Shown here piece after piece: positions 52,401-61,300 of a stretch of 64,000 nucleotides of DNA. The number at the start of each line of letters is the position of its first letter. Position 1 is the stretch's first letter. The notes beneath the pieces are model-generated. The model made no database searches. It saw only the letters and a program-made list of their open reading frames with translations, and was not told the origin of the DNA. This DNA comes from Tanypteryx hageni (taxonomy: Eukaryota; Arthropoda; Insecta; Odonata; Petaluridae), in NCBI GenBank assembly GCA_028673005.1, contig CM054113.1, positions 39,312,117 through 39,376,116 on the forward strand, written 5' to 3'. A program made the position numbers and the translations under genes.

Positions 52401-52971
52401 CCAGTTCACAAAGAAAAAATGTAGCCGTATTCTCCAAAATAAAGTATATATTCTTACCTTTCACTATTGGCAAGGCTAACGATATCACATCGTTATTTTT
52501 TAATGGTGACTTACTTCCTTTGCCAATTTTTTCCCCATTAATGAATGTACCATTAGAACTCAAATCCTCCACATACACTACATATATAGATGTTACTTTG
52601 CTTCGACATATCTTGAAATGAAGTTTGCTAATAACTTTAATATGATCGTCACACATATTTTCTTTCGAAAATACAAAATCACAGGTGGCCTGTCTTCCAA
52701 ACGAATATGTGTCATATTCAAGATCTGAAGAAATATAAAATAATTAGTAGCATATTCAGTCCAGATGCGACATGGATTTATAAGACTTATGAATAGAAAC
52801 CATACCAAACACCTTAACGTCCAGGTTTTTGGAAATTGGAAGGAGTCTACCCCAAACCGACGAACTTTCTTCCTCGGGGTTCGCAGACGGACATAAGTCG
52901 AAATTCGTTGGATCTGTATCTAAAGGATACGTGCTAGGAGGGCTCTCTGATGAACGAAAACATTGACTCAT
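22435..52971 (-). CDS. lok: Checkpoint kinase 2 (loki/Chk2), complete
   Basis: This is a nuclear Ser/Thr kinase of the DNA-damage checkpoint, activated by ATM-type kinases and FHA-mediated dimerisation (family knowledge). Eight coding exons, in gene order: 52971-52806, 52724-52458, 52363-52236, 52158-52042, 51955-51752, 51635-51343, 26264-25994, 22587-22435. All borders are GT-AG. The total is 1599 bases, 532 residues, close to human CHEK2 (543). The start MSQCFRSS has an SQ site at residue 2. The FHA domain (about 57-145) shows YSFGRQ, SKLHF and SSNGTFING. The kinase shows GSGSCGKV, the ATP lysine in FAMKII, THRDLKPQN (~289-297), TDFG (~312), CGSPLYVAPE and CLSGWPPF. T-loop T348 and S352 match human T383/T387. 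The tail has a KRRRP nuclear-signal-like cluster. There are unusual insertions in the activation loop and after WPPF. The fly symbol lok is used for identity. Confidence 0.96.
23855..24801 (+). pseudogene. Second Tigger/pogo-type transposase remnant in the last Chk2 intron
   Basis: It starts MNVPKKRWMLSTDTKL, a CENP-B-type helix-turn-helix (DVARTFGISPSTLISILNK), followed by a second DNA-binding block (NGWLQKFKTRWN). After a stop and frameshift near 24247 comes the DDE domain: NADESGFFF, IILFLDRCTAH and LQPLDQGIISVIK. All three catalytic aspartates remain, but stops near 24247 and 24583 break the frame. It sits in sense orientation opposite to Chk2, inside the intron 22588-25993. Terminal repeats were not identified with confidence. 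Confidence 0.85.
25376..25854 (+). pseudogene. Third Tigger-like remnant: HTH fragment plus right terminus
   Basis: The open stretch ending at 25555 encodes a CENP-B-like N-terminal helix-turn-helix (KPRKVISLEQKLDLLKRYEN). About 250 bases downstream a Tigger-type right end reads, in reverse, CAGCAGAATTCCAATTATCT. It ends at 25854 and is followed by TA. The catalytic domain is absent, so this is an internally deleted or decayed copy. No left terminus was found. Confidence 0.6.
26424..26555 (-). repeat. Inverted-repeat element enclosing a tRNA-like segment
   Basis: The arms GGAATAGCTATAAATCAGGAG (26424 on) and its inverted partner ending at 26555 flank about 80 bases. On the minus strand the interior reads TTCAGTGGTAGAATATCCAC and then GACCTAGGTTTGATTTC, which resembles the A and B boxes of a tRNA-Gly-type SINE head. 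It does not fold as an intact tRNA gene. Similar tRNA-like blocks lie at 43682-43780. Confidence 0.6.
26570..28200. other. Chk2 intron, no recognisable feature
   Basis: AT-rich intronic sequence. No open frame with a recognisable domain, no terminal repeat pair and no RNA gene were seen. Confidence 0.5.
28205..28470 (-). repeat. LINE 3' tail (repeat family copy 2), inverted relative to copy 1
   Basis: On the minus strand this matches 18640-18907 at high identity, starting at the end of the LINE coding region. It looks like an extremely 5'-truncated insertion of the same LINE, containing only tail sequence. Confidence 0.75.
28805..30005. mobile_element. TA-flanked non-autonomous DNA element
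   Basis: The left end is CACCAGCTTTTTGAACTTCG. The right end reads in reverse CACCACCTTTTTGAACTTTG. TA lies on both sides (28803-28804 and 30006-30007). At 1.2 kb with no transposase, it is a deletion derivative of a Tc1/pogo-type element. The superfamily is inferred from the TA duplication only. Confidence 0.7.
30131..30265 (+). mobile_element. hAT-like left end only
   Basis: The sequence starts CAGTGGTTCTCAACCTTTAT and continues with GCGTCACCCC, the classic left end of a hAT-Charlie type element. No matching right end was found before 33140. The piggyBac-like element at 30266 begins immediately after it, so it may have been interrupted. Confidence 0.4.
30266..32302. mobile_element. TTAA-flanked piggyBac-like non-autonomous element
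   Basis: TTAA lies on both sides (30262-30265 and 32303-32306). The termini are CCCTTAACAGGTGACGTG on the left and, read in reverse, CCCTTAACCAGTGACGTGG on the right. Subterminal palindromic motifs GGTCTGAGAGACC (near 30285), a diverged inverted copy near 30460, and another near 32245 are followed or preceded by ACGTCAC. No transposase frame remains in the 2-kb interior. Confidence 0.82.
32307..33143. other. Chk2 intron, no recognisable feature
   Basis: AT-rich intronic sequence with a short CATAACATAAC repeat near 32831. Nothing else was identified. Confidence 0.5.
33203..36110 (-). pseudogene. RTE-like non-LTR retrotransposon (endonuclease + reverse transcriptase), decayed
   Basis: Reading the minus strand gives an AP-type endonuclease start (IDVLCVSETKRKG near 36105), ACYAPVDGENEYDK and LGDMNGWVGV. 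A linker follows, then the reverse transcriptase with GVDGITGEMLK, IVPFYKDKGD, NYRAISFLSIPGK, VDLEKTYDR, GVRQGCVMSPWLFN and the catalytic LLYADDAVLMA. The C-terminal blocks are LFGSETWVC, LLRWFGHVEIM and GERGRGRPCKTWLD. Frameshifts interrupt it in the endonuclease (several before 35900) and just before YADD (near 34070). The 3' end runs into a (TG)n tract on its sense strand (33203-33220 as AC on the plus strand), the short-tandem tail often seen in RTE elements. It is a different, older copy from the LINE at 17682. Confidence 0.9.
36164..36205 (-). ncRNA. Hammerhead-ribozyme-like motif next to the LINE 5' end
   Basis: On the minus strand the order is helix I strand UCUC, CUGAAGA, U, stem II GCAGAC-UGCAAU-GUCUGC, GAA, the self-complementary tract ACGU, C, and helix I partner GAGA. 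This matches the type I hammerhead core (CUGANGA, GAAA, UH cleavage site), with a stem III that could only form between two molecules. One extra U before stem II departs from the textbook core, so activity is unproven. Confidence 0.45.
36457..37170 (+). pseudogene. Pogo/CENP-B-type DNA-binding fragment, split by a MITE
   Basis: The first part (36457-36609) encodes a helix-turn-helix region (NREAARKNGVDETNVHLWK ... FRRPKHGLY). After the MITE at 36610-36907 the frame resumes with NEDDACILSFVEENRKNGIP. A stop (near 37000) and frameshifts follow, then LVLSQRTTLAQRLPSNSKEK, the second CENP-B-type DNA-binding block. No DDE domain follows. Confidence 0.7.
36610..36907. mobile_element. hAT-type MITE inside the pogo fragment
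   Basis: The left end is CAGGCATGCCCAAACTTAC. The right end reads in reverse CAGGAGTGGCCAAACCGTG. It is flanked by the 8-base duplication GTCTGTAT (36602-36609) and GTCTATAT (36908-36915), with one mismatch. At 298 bases it is non-coding. The protein frame of the host fragment continues on the other side. Confidence 0.83.
39025..42291 (+). mobile_element. hAT element with perfect 8-base target duplication
   Basis: The left terminus is CAGCGTTTCCCAACCTGGGG. The right terminus reads in reverse CAACGGTTCCCAAC. It is flanked by ATCTAACG on both sides (39017-39024 and 42292-42299), inside the piggyBac coding frame. Length is 3,267 bases. It contains the transposase pseudogene 39958-41850 and a subterminal palindromic run around GGGGTACACGTACCCC. 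Confidence 0.93.
39958..41850 (+). pseudogene. hAT transposase (ZBED5/SCAND3-like), decayed
   Basis: An N-terminal BED-like finger is suggested by CPRPKCVICGTVL. It is followed by YRISYRVAKASEAHTIAE, the first catalytic-region motif YYTIQLDESTDV, GICTDGAPSMTG, THCCIHRQVLASK, HTEVRWLSRGKVL, and the C-terminal hAT dimerisation region with TTTYMCERAFSS and YRNRF. This is the layout of the hAT-Charlie family from which vertebrate ZBED5/SCAND3-type genes derive. The frame is broken near 40240, 40495 and 41141-41457, so it is inactive. Confidence 0.87.
42358..42738. repeat. Tandem duplication (2 x ~190 bp) in the piggyBac 5' region
   Basis: Two head-to-tail copies begin with GGATGGAAAA at 42358 and 42550 and are nearly identical. 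Both end with an AAACGGT..GTCGCACACGCTGGAGG block. A third partial block (42740-42773) reaches the TTAA end. The three blocks are likely subterminal transposase-binding repeats (inference). Confidence 0.88.
43230..43513. mobile_element. Solo LTR of an LTR retroelement
   Basis: The segment begins TGTGAC and ends GTTACA, giving TG...CA termini with short inverted ends. It is flanked by the 4-base duplication AAGT (43226-43229 and 43514-43517). It is GC-rich compared with its surroundings and holds an AATAAA signal at 43456-43461. At 284 bases with no gag or pol on either side, it fits a solo LTR left by recombination. The family is not determined; a 4-base duplication would fit Gypsy-like elements. 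An 85-codon open frame inside is judged to be chance. Confidence 0.65.
43682..43780. repeat. Inverted pair of tRNA-Gly-like SINE heads
   Basis: On the minus strand 43682-43715 reads AGTTCAGTGGTAGAATATCC. On the plus strand 43728-43775 reads GGGGTAGAATATCTGCCCGA and then GACCCGGGTTCTACTC. These are A-box and B-box-like stretches of a tRNA-Gly-type sequence in opposite directions, and they can pair with one another. Neither is an intact tRNA gene. Confidence 0.6.
43820..44165. repeat. SINE-like repeat, copy 1
   Basis: This is homologous to 62740-63115 in the same orientation. Shared landmarks are AAGGCA, TGATTTAAAC, AAGAATAAGAAAC, CGAAGATCG, TCTAATTTTAATTTGCAAA, GTTATCTTA-type and GGAGTCGAACCC. 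The last, read on the minus strand, is a pol III B box (GGGTTCGACTCC). A tRNA-derived SINE is the best reading. Confidence 0.68.
44170..45777. other. Chk2 intron, no recognisable feature
   Basis: Short open frames on both strands show no domain, and there is no terminal repeat pair. Nothing else was identified. Confidence 0.5.
45778..46725 (+). mobile_element. PIF/Harbinger element with transposase remnant
   Basis: The left end is GGGTCGAGTGAATAAAAAG. The right end reads in reverse GGGTCGAGTGAATAAAAAT. AAT lies on both sides, a 3-base duplication. Subterminal arms carry many copies of GCATTTGCTTA and its inverse. Internally, near 46210-46380, the plus strand encodes a decayed segment (LSSKQKIEIFLRYLSDPRF then QIGVEEDHHVQCTTV) resembling the N-terminal helix-turn-helix of Harbinger/HARBI1 transposases. 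The catalytic domain is missing. Confidence 0.75.
46747..47030. repeat. Tandem repeat, three copies of ~98-108 bp
   Basis: The block TTATTCATCGCAACCAAGGT with GTTTAAACCT and GAAATTAGGT recurs with starts about 46781, 46889 and 46987, the third copy being more diverged. An open frame across it is a by-product of the repeat. Confidence 0.9.
47611..47865 (-). other. Unassigned open frame, possible repeat-derived coding fragment
   Basis: The minus strand is open for 84 codons (MNLPGHSCGTKDIAAAKQSL to a proline-terminated end). The composition looks protein-like (RTFYLSQKSPREIETPHLK) rather than the low-complexity AT-rich frames around it, and a second frame is also open. No family is recognised and no splice context links it to Chk2. 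It could be a fragment of an unknown transposon protein or chance. Confidence 0.25.
48898..48942. repeat. Short palindromic direct repeats
   Basis: The motif GGACAAAATGTCC, which is itself an inverted repeat, occurs at both ends, with a variant AACATAATGTCC between. Spacing is about 16 bases. Confidence 0.85.
48950..51342. other. Chk2 intron, no recognisable feature
   Basis: An open frame at 49334-49639 on the minus strand shows no domain. AT-rich sequence continues to the donor of the activation-loop exon at 51343. Confidence 0.5.
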
Positions 52972-55366
52972 TATAACCAGAAGAAAGTGGACAATTCACA
53001 GGTATGCCAAAATTTATGCTGATGGAGAGCCATTCCATCATATCCTGCTCCCGCTGCACATGTCCCACTGTTGCCACAACATAAAACAATATAAGATCGA
53101 AAATTACGATTTTAGGTTTCTATATAATAAAAAATATATAAATATTGAGTATAATTCAAACCGTAAATTATTGACGCAGAAATATACTACTACAGAAAGT
53201 TATAATCACCAATGTTAATAGATTAAATAATAATATTAAAGGTTTAGGTTTGACAACCTGGCAATCTCCTTGAATGAGCAAGTAAGGGTATCGGGAAGTA
53301 TATAGTATGGGCATGGAAGAATGAGTTCCATGGTATGGATAGATATTAATTCTTTTAAATTTCGTTGCTGTTAATGTCATCTGTTAAATCATGCGGTAAA
53401 TGTAATTTCATTATATCATACAATAAAAAATCCTATCGTTCTTGTGAAATGTCTTTTAAAACGTAGTGGTAGCGATGTTTCATATCTTGTCATCGCGAAT
53501 TTGATAACTTGATTTAAAATACAGAATGTAAGCGCTTATTTTATCCTTTATATTATTTAATAAAGGATCATTGCGATCGTATTTCTTCCTTGAATTGGTT
53601 GTTGTCGTAAACAGCATTAGTATGGTTGGAGTGTACTTAAGTAGCTGGAGTTTAATGTAATAGTTTGAATTTTGATGTAAATGATGTTTTCAAGAGATTA
53701 CTATTGGTGTTATTTTTTCAGCACGTATATACTGGCTTGAAGCCGTTTTTATACGACTTGCTGATTCGTACGCGCAATCTGTATCTGAGAGGTAGTGAAT
53801 AAATGGCTGGTCAGTTAAAAATGTTAGGAAGAAAGGTGACGTCCCAATTAATATTATTGAAGTAGTTTTTTTTTAATTTTTCACATCCCATCGTTCTTTG
53901 TTGTACCATTGTGAACCGAGTTTGTAATATATATATATGCTTTGCAATTCCACAGGACCAATAAAATATTATTGTGAAATCAAGCATTATGTCAACTTTT
54001 ACACTTGAAATTGGTTGAACATGTTAACATGAATGTCAAGAGACGTAGCTTGGAAAAATTATGTAATTCGTAAGATATTTAGAAGACATCGCTGGCTATT
54101 TAATAAAACTCGCCCATTATTTTAGTAATATTTCGCGATGATCTGTTTTATCATATTCATGCTTTAACTTGAATTGTTACTTGTATCATTGCTCGTAGTT
54201 TAATTGGAAATTGAAAAACATACATATGTCTTAAGGTAGAATAGCTCTCATGACTGACAAATAGGAAAAAAAATCAAGCTAAAATGCTAAGATATATATC
54301 ATATTATAATTTATACAGCAGTGTTATCACTTGGAAACCTTTCATTTGCACATTTAGTTCAAATTGAAATAGTATATTTGGCTAGTTTTATGATACCAAG
54401 AATTTGTTCAAATTTTGTATTTATTATATAGAACACGAACGTTTTATTTTATATGCAATTGTTACTATAAAATAAAAGTTACAGTCGAAAAATTGTAATA
54501 AATTTTATTTGCAAAAATTCAGTTGAAACTCAAAAATACAGTACTTTGAACTTATTTCTAATTTTGAGTTTAAAATAATAACAAGCCATCATAGAAATTT
54601 GATTTGCATTTATAAAAAGTTAAAATAATTTATTTTCTATGACAAATTCCAATTGACAGGTGAAAATATATGCAACAACAATTCTTCACACATAGGCGCA
54701 GTAAGACTAGTTTTATCATCTCCATTCAAGAAATTTAAGCCTGAAATGTGATTCCCATGCCATCTCATTCCAAAAATACAAATGACACATTTAATGACTA
54801 TTTGAGATAACAAAGACAAAAAAAACAATTTTCAGCGGTTTGTAACCACTTGAAAATTGAGTCTCAATTCAGCTGTAAAGTTTTTTCTTTCATTTTTCTA
54901 TTAGCTTTCAAAGATGTAGTTTCTTGGGCATCTAAAAATGTTCAAATTATGTGTCAATGAAAAACACCATGATTCCATTTTGATATGAACCTACTCAAAT
55001 GCATAGGAGTCATCCAAAAACCAAGGACAGATTACTGTTACTCCTATATTTACATATAGCATAAAGGAGATGCATCATGTTCTTGTGACTTCGAAAGAAC
55101 GAGCACCTGATGGGACTAGTATAACACCATATTTCTATCACAAATTCCAGAGACTCAATAAATAAACCTCATGGTAAAAATGTCCACTTTGTAGCTCTCT
55201 CCCTTTCTATCTATTTATATATCTTTTATGTGTAGCCACTTATATTTTATCTTTGCCTTGATTGCATTGTCTCAATGACACGTGTTTAAGTTTTTCATAT
55301 CACAGTCACAGGTGCACTGGGCAAACATCTCACAATTCACAAAATTGTCTTTGAATTAACCATACT
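52972..55366. other. Spacer between Chk2 5' end and formin 3' end
   Basis: The left part should contain the Chk2 promoter and 5' UTR (minus strand). The right part should contain the formin 3' UTR. No TATA box, CpG-rich stretch or further exon could be supported. An (AT)n run lies near 53929-53938. Confidence 0.5.
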
Positions 55367-58300
55367 TTAATACCCTTTAATGTAGGCAGCTAAGTGCTGT
55401 TTTTCTTCCTCGGAGAGTCCATTCTTTAGTGTTCTTCTCACTGTAAAGCAAATGCATTGATTACTCATAGATGTAAGCTTAAGATAAAAAAGATATTAAT
55501 AATGGTTTGATACTTTCATAATTATTTTAAATCATATCTCTACTTATTTTTTCATTTAATTGAATTCAGATTTGTGTAAGTGAATGACTGATGTGGCAGT
55601 CAATTATTCATATTTTATACTTGTGTATTACTATCAACATGACTTGTTTTTTTCAACTGTGCATTTTCAGTAAATGATTAAGAATAGATTCAGAAAAATC
55701 TGGTTGAAATATAATAAATTTCATTATGAAGTAATTGAAACAGATTATGCACCTCATAAAAACCATGTTTCCTTACTAAATTCCGTTTTTATTGATCTTC
55801 ATCACTGGATGCACCATGAAATTTAAGCATCATGTTTAAAACTGACCAAATCACACAAAACGGACCATACATGCATTTAATTTAGGAGAAAACAATGAAC
55901 ACTATGGCCAACTAACATGACAAACTTCTCCATCACTCAGAAATGAATGTCATGCCTCATGATGACTTGTCAACTACACTTTCATCTTTCCAATTCCAAA
56001 GCAGGCACATTAGTTTTGTACATGCTTTTGAATGAGTAATGAATGTAGACAAATCACTGAATGAATAAACTCCTTTTGCAAGATTTTAGAAAATATTTTT
56101 CTCCCACCACCCATTTTTAAATTCAGATGCAGATGAATTGTTATTTTTGTTTGTTTTGGGAAATGTATTTTGATTTCTTTTGTGCTTTGTATTTAACTGA
56201 AATGACTGACATCTCTAAATTTTAAGTTATTTGTTACATATTTATACATATCTTTAAACTATAGTGCCTAAGAGCAGTTTACACAAAGATGCACGACTGA
56301 CTAAAATCATGAAATGGAAATTGTTGCTGGCTAAATTTTCATTCCCATCCTTATTCTGAATTTCTTTGGGCTTGCTCCTAAATTATGTCTCAATTAGTCT
56401 TATCACTCATTTTGAATGATATTCTTACACAGTGACAATTCTGTGAAAAACATCTTGTTTTATATAGAAGTTGGGAAGGATCAAGATTAACTTTCTCAAA
56501 TTATATCATATTAGGTTGTCAAGAAATTAATGTCCTTTTTTTAAACAAAAGAAAACAATTTCACTGAAAAGCAATGAAGTTGAATCAGTGATATAATTTC
56601 CATTATTACCTATGATAGCCTTCCATTTCATGACTAGATTTTCAATTCCCTGTTTGAATAACTCAGGTGGTTTTGATCAAAGGAATAAATTGATGTCCTC
56701 TCTGACTGACTCTTCATTTTCAAATTCTTTTCCACTCAAGTGATGTTGAAGCGAACGGAACAGATGGTAATCTGCGGGCGCCTTATCTGGAGAGTATGGT
56801 GGGTGCAGGAGGACTTCTTATCCTAAGTCCTTGATTTTTTGTTGTGTCAAACGTGCCACATGGGGACGAGTGTTGTTGTGGAGAAGGAGAACACCTTTTC
56901 TATTGACCAGTGATGGACGTTTCTGATGAAGAGACTGGTTTAATCGATCCAATTGTTGACAGTACAGGTCAGAAGTCAGTGTCTGATGTGGATTCAGGAG
57001 TTCAAAGTGAATCACTCCTCTCATGTCCTACCAAATGTAGAGCATTATCTTCCGTGGATGGAGTCCAGGTTTTGGGGTGAGAAGTGGTTTTTGCCCACGA
57101 CTCAGCCATTATTTTTATGTTTGATGTTGAAGTAAAGAATTCATTTCTCATCCCTGTTCACAACCCGTTCTAGAAACGGTTTGCGTGTTTGTCGTGCAAG
57201 AAGAGAAGAAGCAAAGCTGACACATTGGAGAGTTTGTCAGGCACCCAAACACCCTCTTTAAGGTCTTTGCCTAGATTTCTGAGGTGTGTTCGCACTGTCT
57301 CATGAGAGACATTCAGTTTCGTCACCATTTCACTGGTGTGTTGCCGAGGGTCAAACTCCATGAGCGCCTTCAAAGCTTCAATGTCGATTTCAATATGGCG
57401 GCCTATACCAGAGCAATGGAATTTTTTGAACCATCGCTGACATTTGCAGATATCCAGAACTTTTCCATAAACTTCTTGGATAGGTATTCTTCGTGGCTAC
57501 AGTAGTGTTATTTCCTTTTTTGAATTCATACATACATACATACATTATATGCTGAATGTGTGTCTTGTCAGCAGTCATGTTTAAACAAGAATATGAGGGG
57601 TTGCCTGGGACAACAATAAACAAAAACATCCTATTTACACAAATGATATGTTTAATTGATTACTTAGAACAAATTCTGACGGTTATAAGAGCTTAATTAA
57701 ATCTATTCACAAAAACGACATTAATTTCTTGACAACCTAATACTTCAACTCATTGCTTACATAAATTCAAATAAATCTAGCTACTTCTGAGTAATGCCAA
57801 ATCAATCCGAGCTACATTTAATGACTGGCATAAACTGGTAAATTCCAGTTAGTTTTACCAAAGAAATATCTATGTATAGCCCATTAAAAAATTTTGTTAT
57901 ATAGATACTTCTAATTATACTACCAACTAGGAATTCACAGCTCTTAGTAGAAGGAGGCACACAATCATGTTACAGTTAATATTTCTTTTGTGTGAAGCAT
58001 TATAAAGTATAAGCATTTTGAAGACAATAAATAGTTAGTGAAATATATTTGTAAGAACAAACTTTCAACATGTGTAAGAACAAAAAAGTGTGAACATCTC
58101 AATGACATAGAAGAAGAATAAATCTTACAGATTATTTAAAGTATACAAAACATGGTTATTGAAATTATTATTAAAGTATATCTAGAGAGTTAGATGAAGG
58201 TGTTTATCTCACTGGGACAATATTGAAAAAAGTTGAGTTATTTTGTCTGCTGCTAGCAGCTGTAGTCAGCCAAAACACTGAAACACTGCAAAAACAGATA

Positions 58301-61300
58301 ATCTTGATTACTAAGCAAAAAATATTGTTAGTAAAACATAAGCAACATCAAAACGGACCTTGCAGTTGATGAAATACAGCCAGTTGATAAATAAATAAAT
58401 CTAACAGACACCCTTTCTGTCACTCCAACATGCCACTGAGAAAATCTCAATTGAGAGAGCTAAAGAGACCTAAAAAGAGGACGTAACAGTCATGCTTACT
58501 CCACATGAATCATCTTTCTCCCTCAAACTCAATAGACACGAGAAGGGAGAGGAAAATGTAACCAGACCTACCACTGTGACTTAACTATTGATTGTAAGCC
58601 TCTGCAAGGAACTGGCATACATTGTTCTCCCGTGTTCGTGACCGCTTTACTGAGGGGTAAGGGCAGAGAACAAAGCATTAGTGTTTCTTAAATCGTAAGT
58701 GGGGATAATGTTTCACATGACTGACCAATGGGTGCAGAAAAAAGCAAGTTTGCTAGAAGAGACCTCCACCATATTGAAATAGAATCCCATCCATCCTGGA
58801 AAATAATGCCATTGCCTTGGTGACAGCACATACTAGGTCAACGTGCTACAAGCGTTGAGTCTATTGAAACAAGAGATAAGATTGAAAAAGAAATGAAAAA
58901 ACACCTATACCAGAGTAGGTTAACCCCTCAAGCATGAATTTTTCTGTAATGATTAAGTACTTGATTCAGTTTCCCCCAGGTGAACACAATTACAAGGATG
59001 TTATTCAATTTCTTACTTTGAACTAATTATACTCAAAATTAATAAAAATGTTGAAAGCAAATAGACTATGAAATATCTGTATGGAAATGGTGCATGGCAA
59101 ATTTTTGGTTTCTTAATTTTCATGATTGTAAACAGTACAGCACACACACTGGAGGGGTTAAACTGTTTCAAATATTTATAGGACTAGGGAAATGATCGAC
59201 AGCATGGTGTATTCAGTTTCCCACTGTGCATGGGATGCTACTTGCTAAATTTTTTGTCTTATCATGTTAAGATGTCAAGGTTGATTGATTCTTTGATAAT
59301 TTAAAATTGTTCAGTTCTTTGAATATGTAATATTATTTTACTATAATTTCATTTTTCAATCAAATAAATTTGAAATTAACATAAACTCTATTTATAAATC
59401 ACATTGATTTTAAACTACTTCTGAAGAACAAAACATACACAATGGGTCTCTGTTATTCGCGGGGGTTACATACCAGAAAATGGCCGCGAATACCGGAGAA
59501 TTTTTCCCCACAAAAATACCTATTATATAAGGGGGATTTATGTTCCAATTCACCACTAAAATCATTCATGTGATGAAAAATCTAAGATTTCATGTACAGT
59601 AAAAGTCCAAAAATCCGGATGCCAGAAATCCGGACCACCCGAGAATCCGGACTTTTTGAAAACTCAAACTTTTTAAAATTTCCGGGCTTTTGTGTGTGAG
59701 AGCGCATGCACGTGCGTGATCGCTACAGATGCATAGCGGCAACAAGCGACAACACGGACGCCATTTTGAAACGATCAACCAAACTGTGACAACGTCATAA
59801 TTTTGTGCTGTATGTACTCTTTCCATATTTCCGTATTTACTAACCCTTGATAATGGGTCCTAAAGTAGATAAACTTAGTGGCGTGAAGAGGAGGAAGAAC
59901 ACATTGAAATTGAGTGATAAACTTGAAATAATTAAGAAACTAGAAAGTGGTGTGAGCAATGCTGTTCTAATGGAAACTTACGACATCGGAAAGTCTATAA
60001 TTTACGATATAAAAAAGGCAAAGAATAAAATTCTAGAATTTATAGGCTCATCTGAGGGTTGCAATAAAATTGCTGAAAGAAAAAGTTTACATAAGCCAAA
60101 ATTAGAAAATCTCGATAAAGTGTTGCACGTCTGCCAATCAAACTAGTGTTCCATCAACAAGCAGTGCAGCAAATGCAACAGAAGTCACGGAAATGAACGA
60201 ATAAATATACTCATTTTGATAAATGAAGTATTCTGTATTTGTTAATTGATAAACCAACAAAATTTGCCTGTTCATCTCTTCTTTATTCTTCCTTAAATTT
60301 GAATTTTAAAAGTATGCCTGAGAATCCGGAAAATCTGAAAATCCGGACCGACCAAATCTCCGAGCAGTCCGGATTTTCGAACTTTTACTGTAATAAGGTT
60401 TAAGTAGTTGTCACTGTATCCTATGACATCCAAACTAAGAAAACAAGCACTTTACGGGCGTTCCGGTCATGAAAGGGTTAATATACAGGACATTACATAC
60501 ACTGAACATTATCTAATCTTAAAATGAAGGAAAATAACTTAAAATTACATAAATACAAATGGAAAACATGATGACAAGGATAAACACAGATATTGCAGGA
60601 TAAAACTTGAGAGAATCTCGGATACGATGTTCATGGCACAATTTCAAAACAAAGCATATGATACTGGTGCACAATAACACACAGAAGATGATGTGTTAGC
60701 TCACTTTCTTAACGCTAGCTACAATGAATAAAAAAGTAATTACCTACCAACATAGTATATTCATTATCAATGGCAAAAAGTAAACAAAATAGGCCAGAAA
60801 ATAAAATAAAACGAGTTCAATGAGGCAGTCACTGTTGAACATGTTGACTTCTTACTCTGCCACGGCAAGTAATCCGAGTGACAAATAAGCAAAACGAAAA
60901 ACTGCAGATACCGAAACATTGTTCCATAATATATGAATGATGAATAAGTGAAATGATGAATACCAAATCCACGAATACTGGGGACCCACTGTATTGAGTA
61001 GGATAATAATAAAATATAAATTTTCTTATCAAATAAACTGTAACAATATTATTTAGAAGAAAATTTGAAGAATTTAATGAGAAACAATTTCTATGACAGT
61101 AAAATCTAAGTCTTCATGAAATATAACAAAAATATACAAAATATCCTAGCTATAAGCATCACTAACATAAGTGAAACAGGATTATTAAAATGTAGCAGGA
61201 GGGGGCCTTTAAGTTTTTACTAACAATAGCCATTCATATATTTTTCAGTTTAGCTGTCAAAGAAAAAATTATTATAACCCAGCTACCTTCTTTGGCATTT

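Noticed and set aside
54637..54828. Minus-strand open frame ending HIFSPVNWNLS, preceded by an acceptor-like site, as a terminal exon
   Set aside because: The formin already ends at 55367 and no upstream exon has a compatible partner. It more likely lies in the 3' UTR or spacer.
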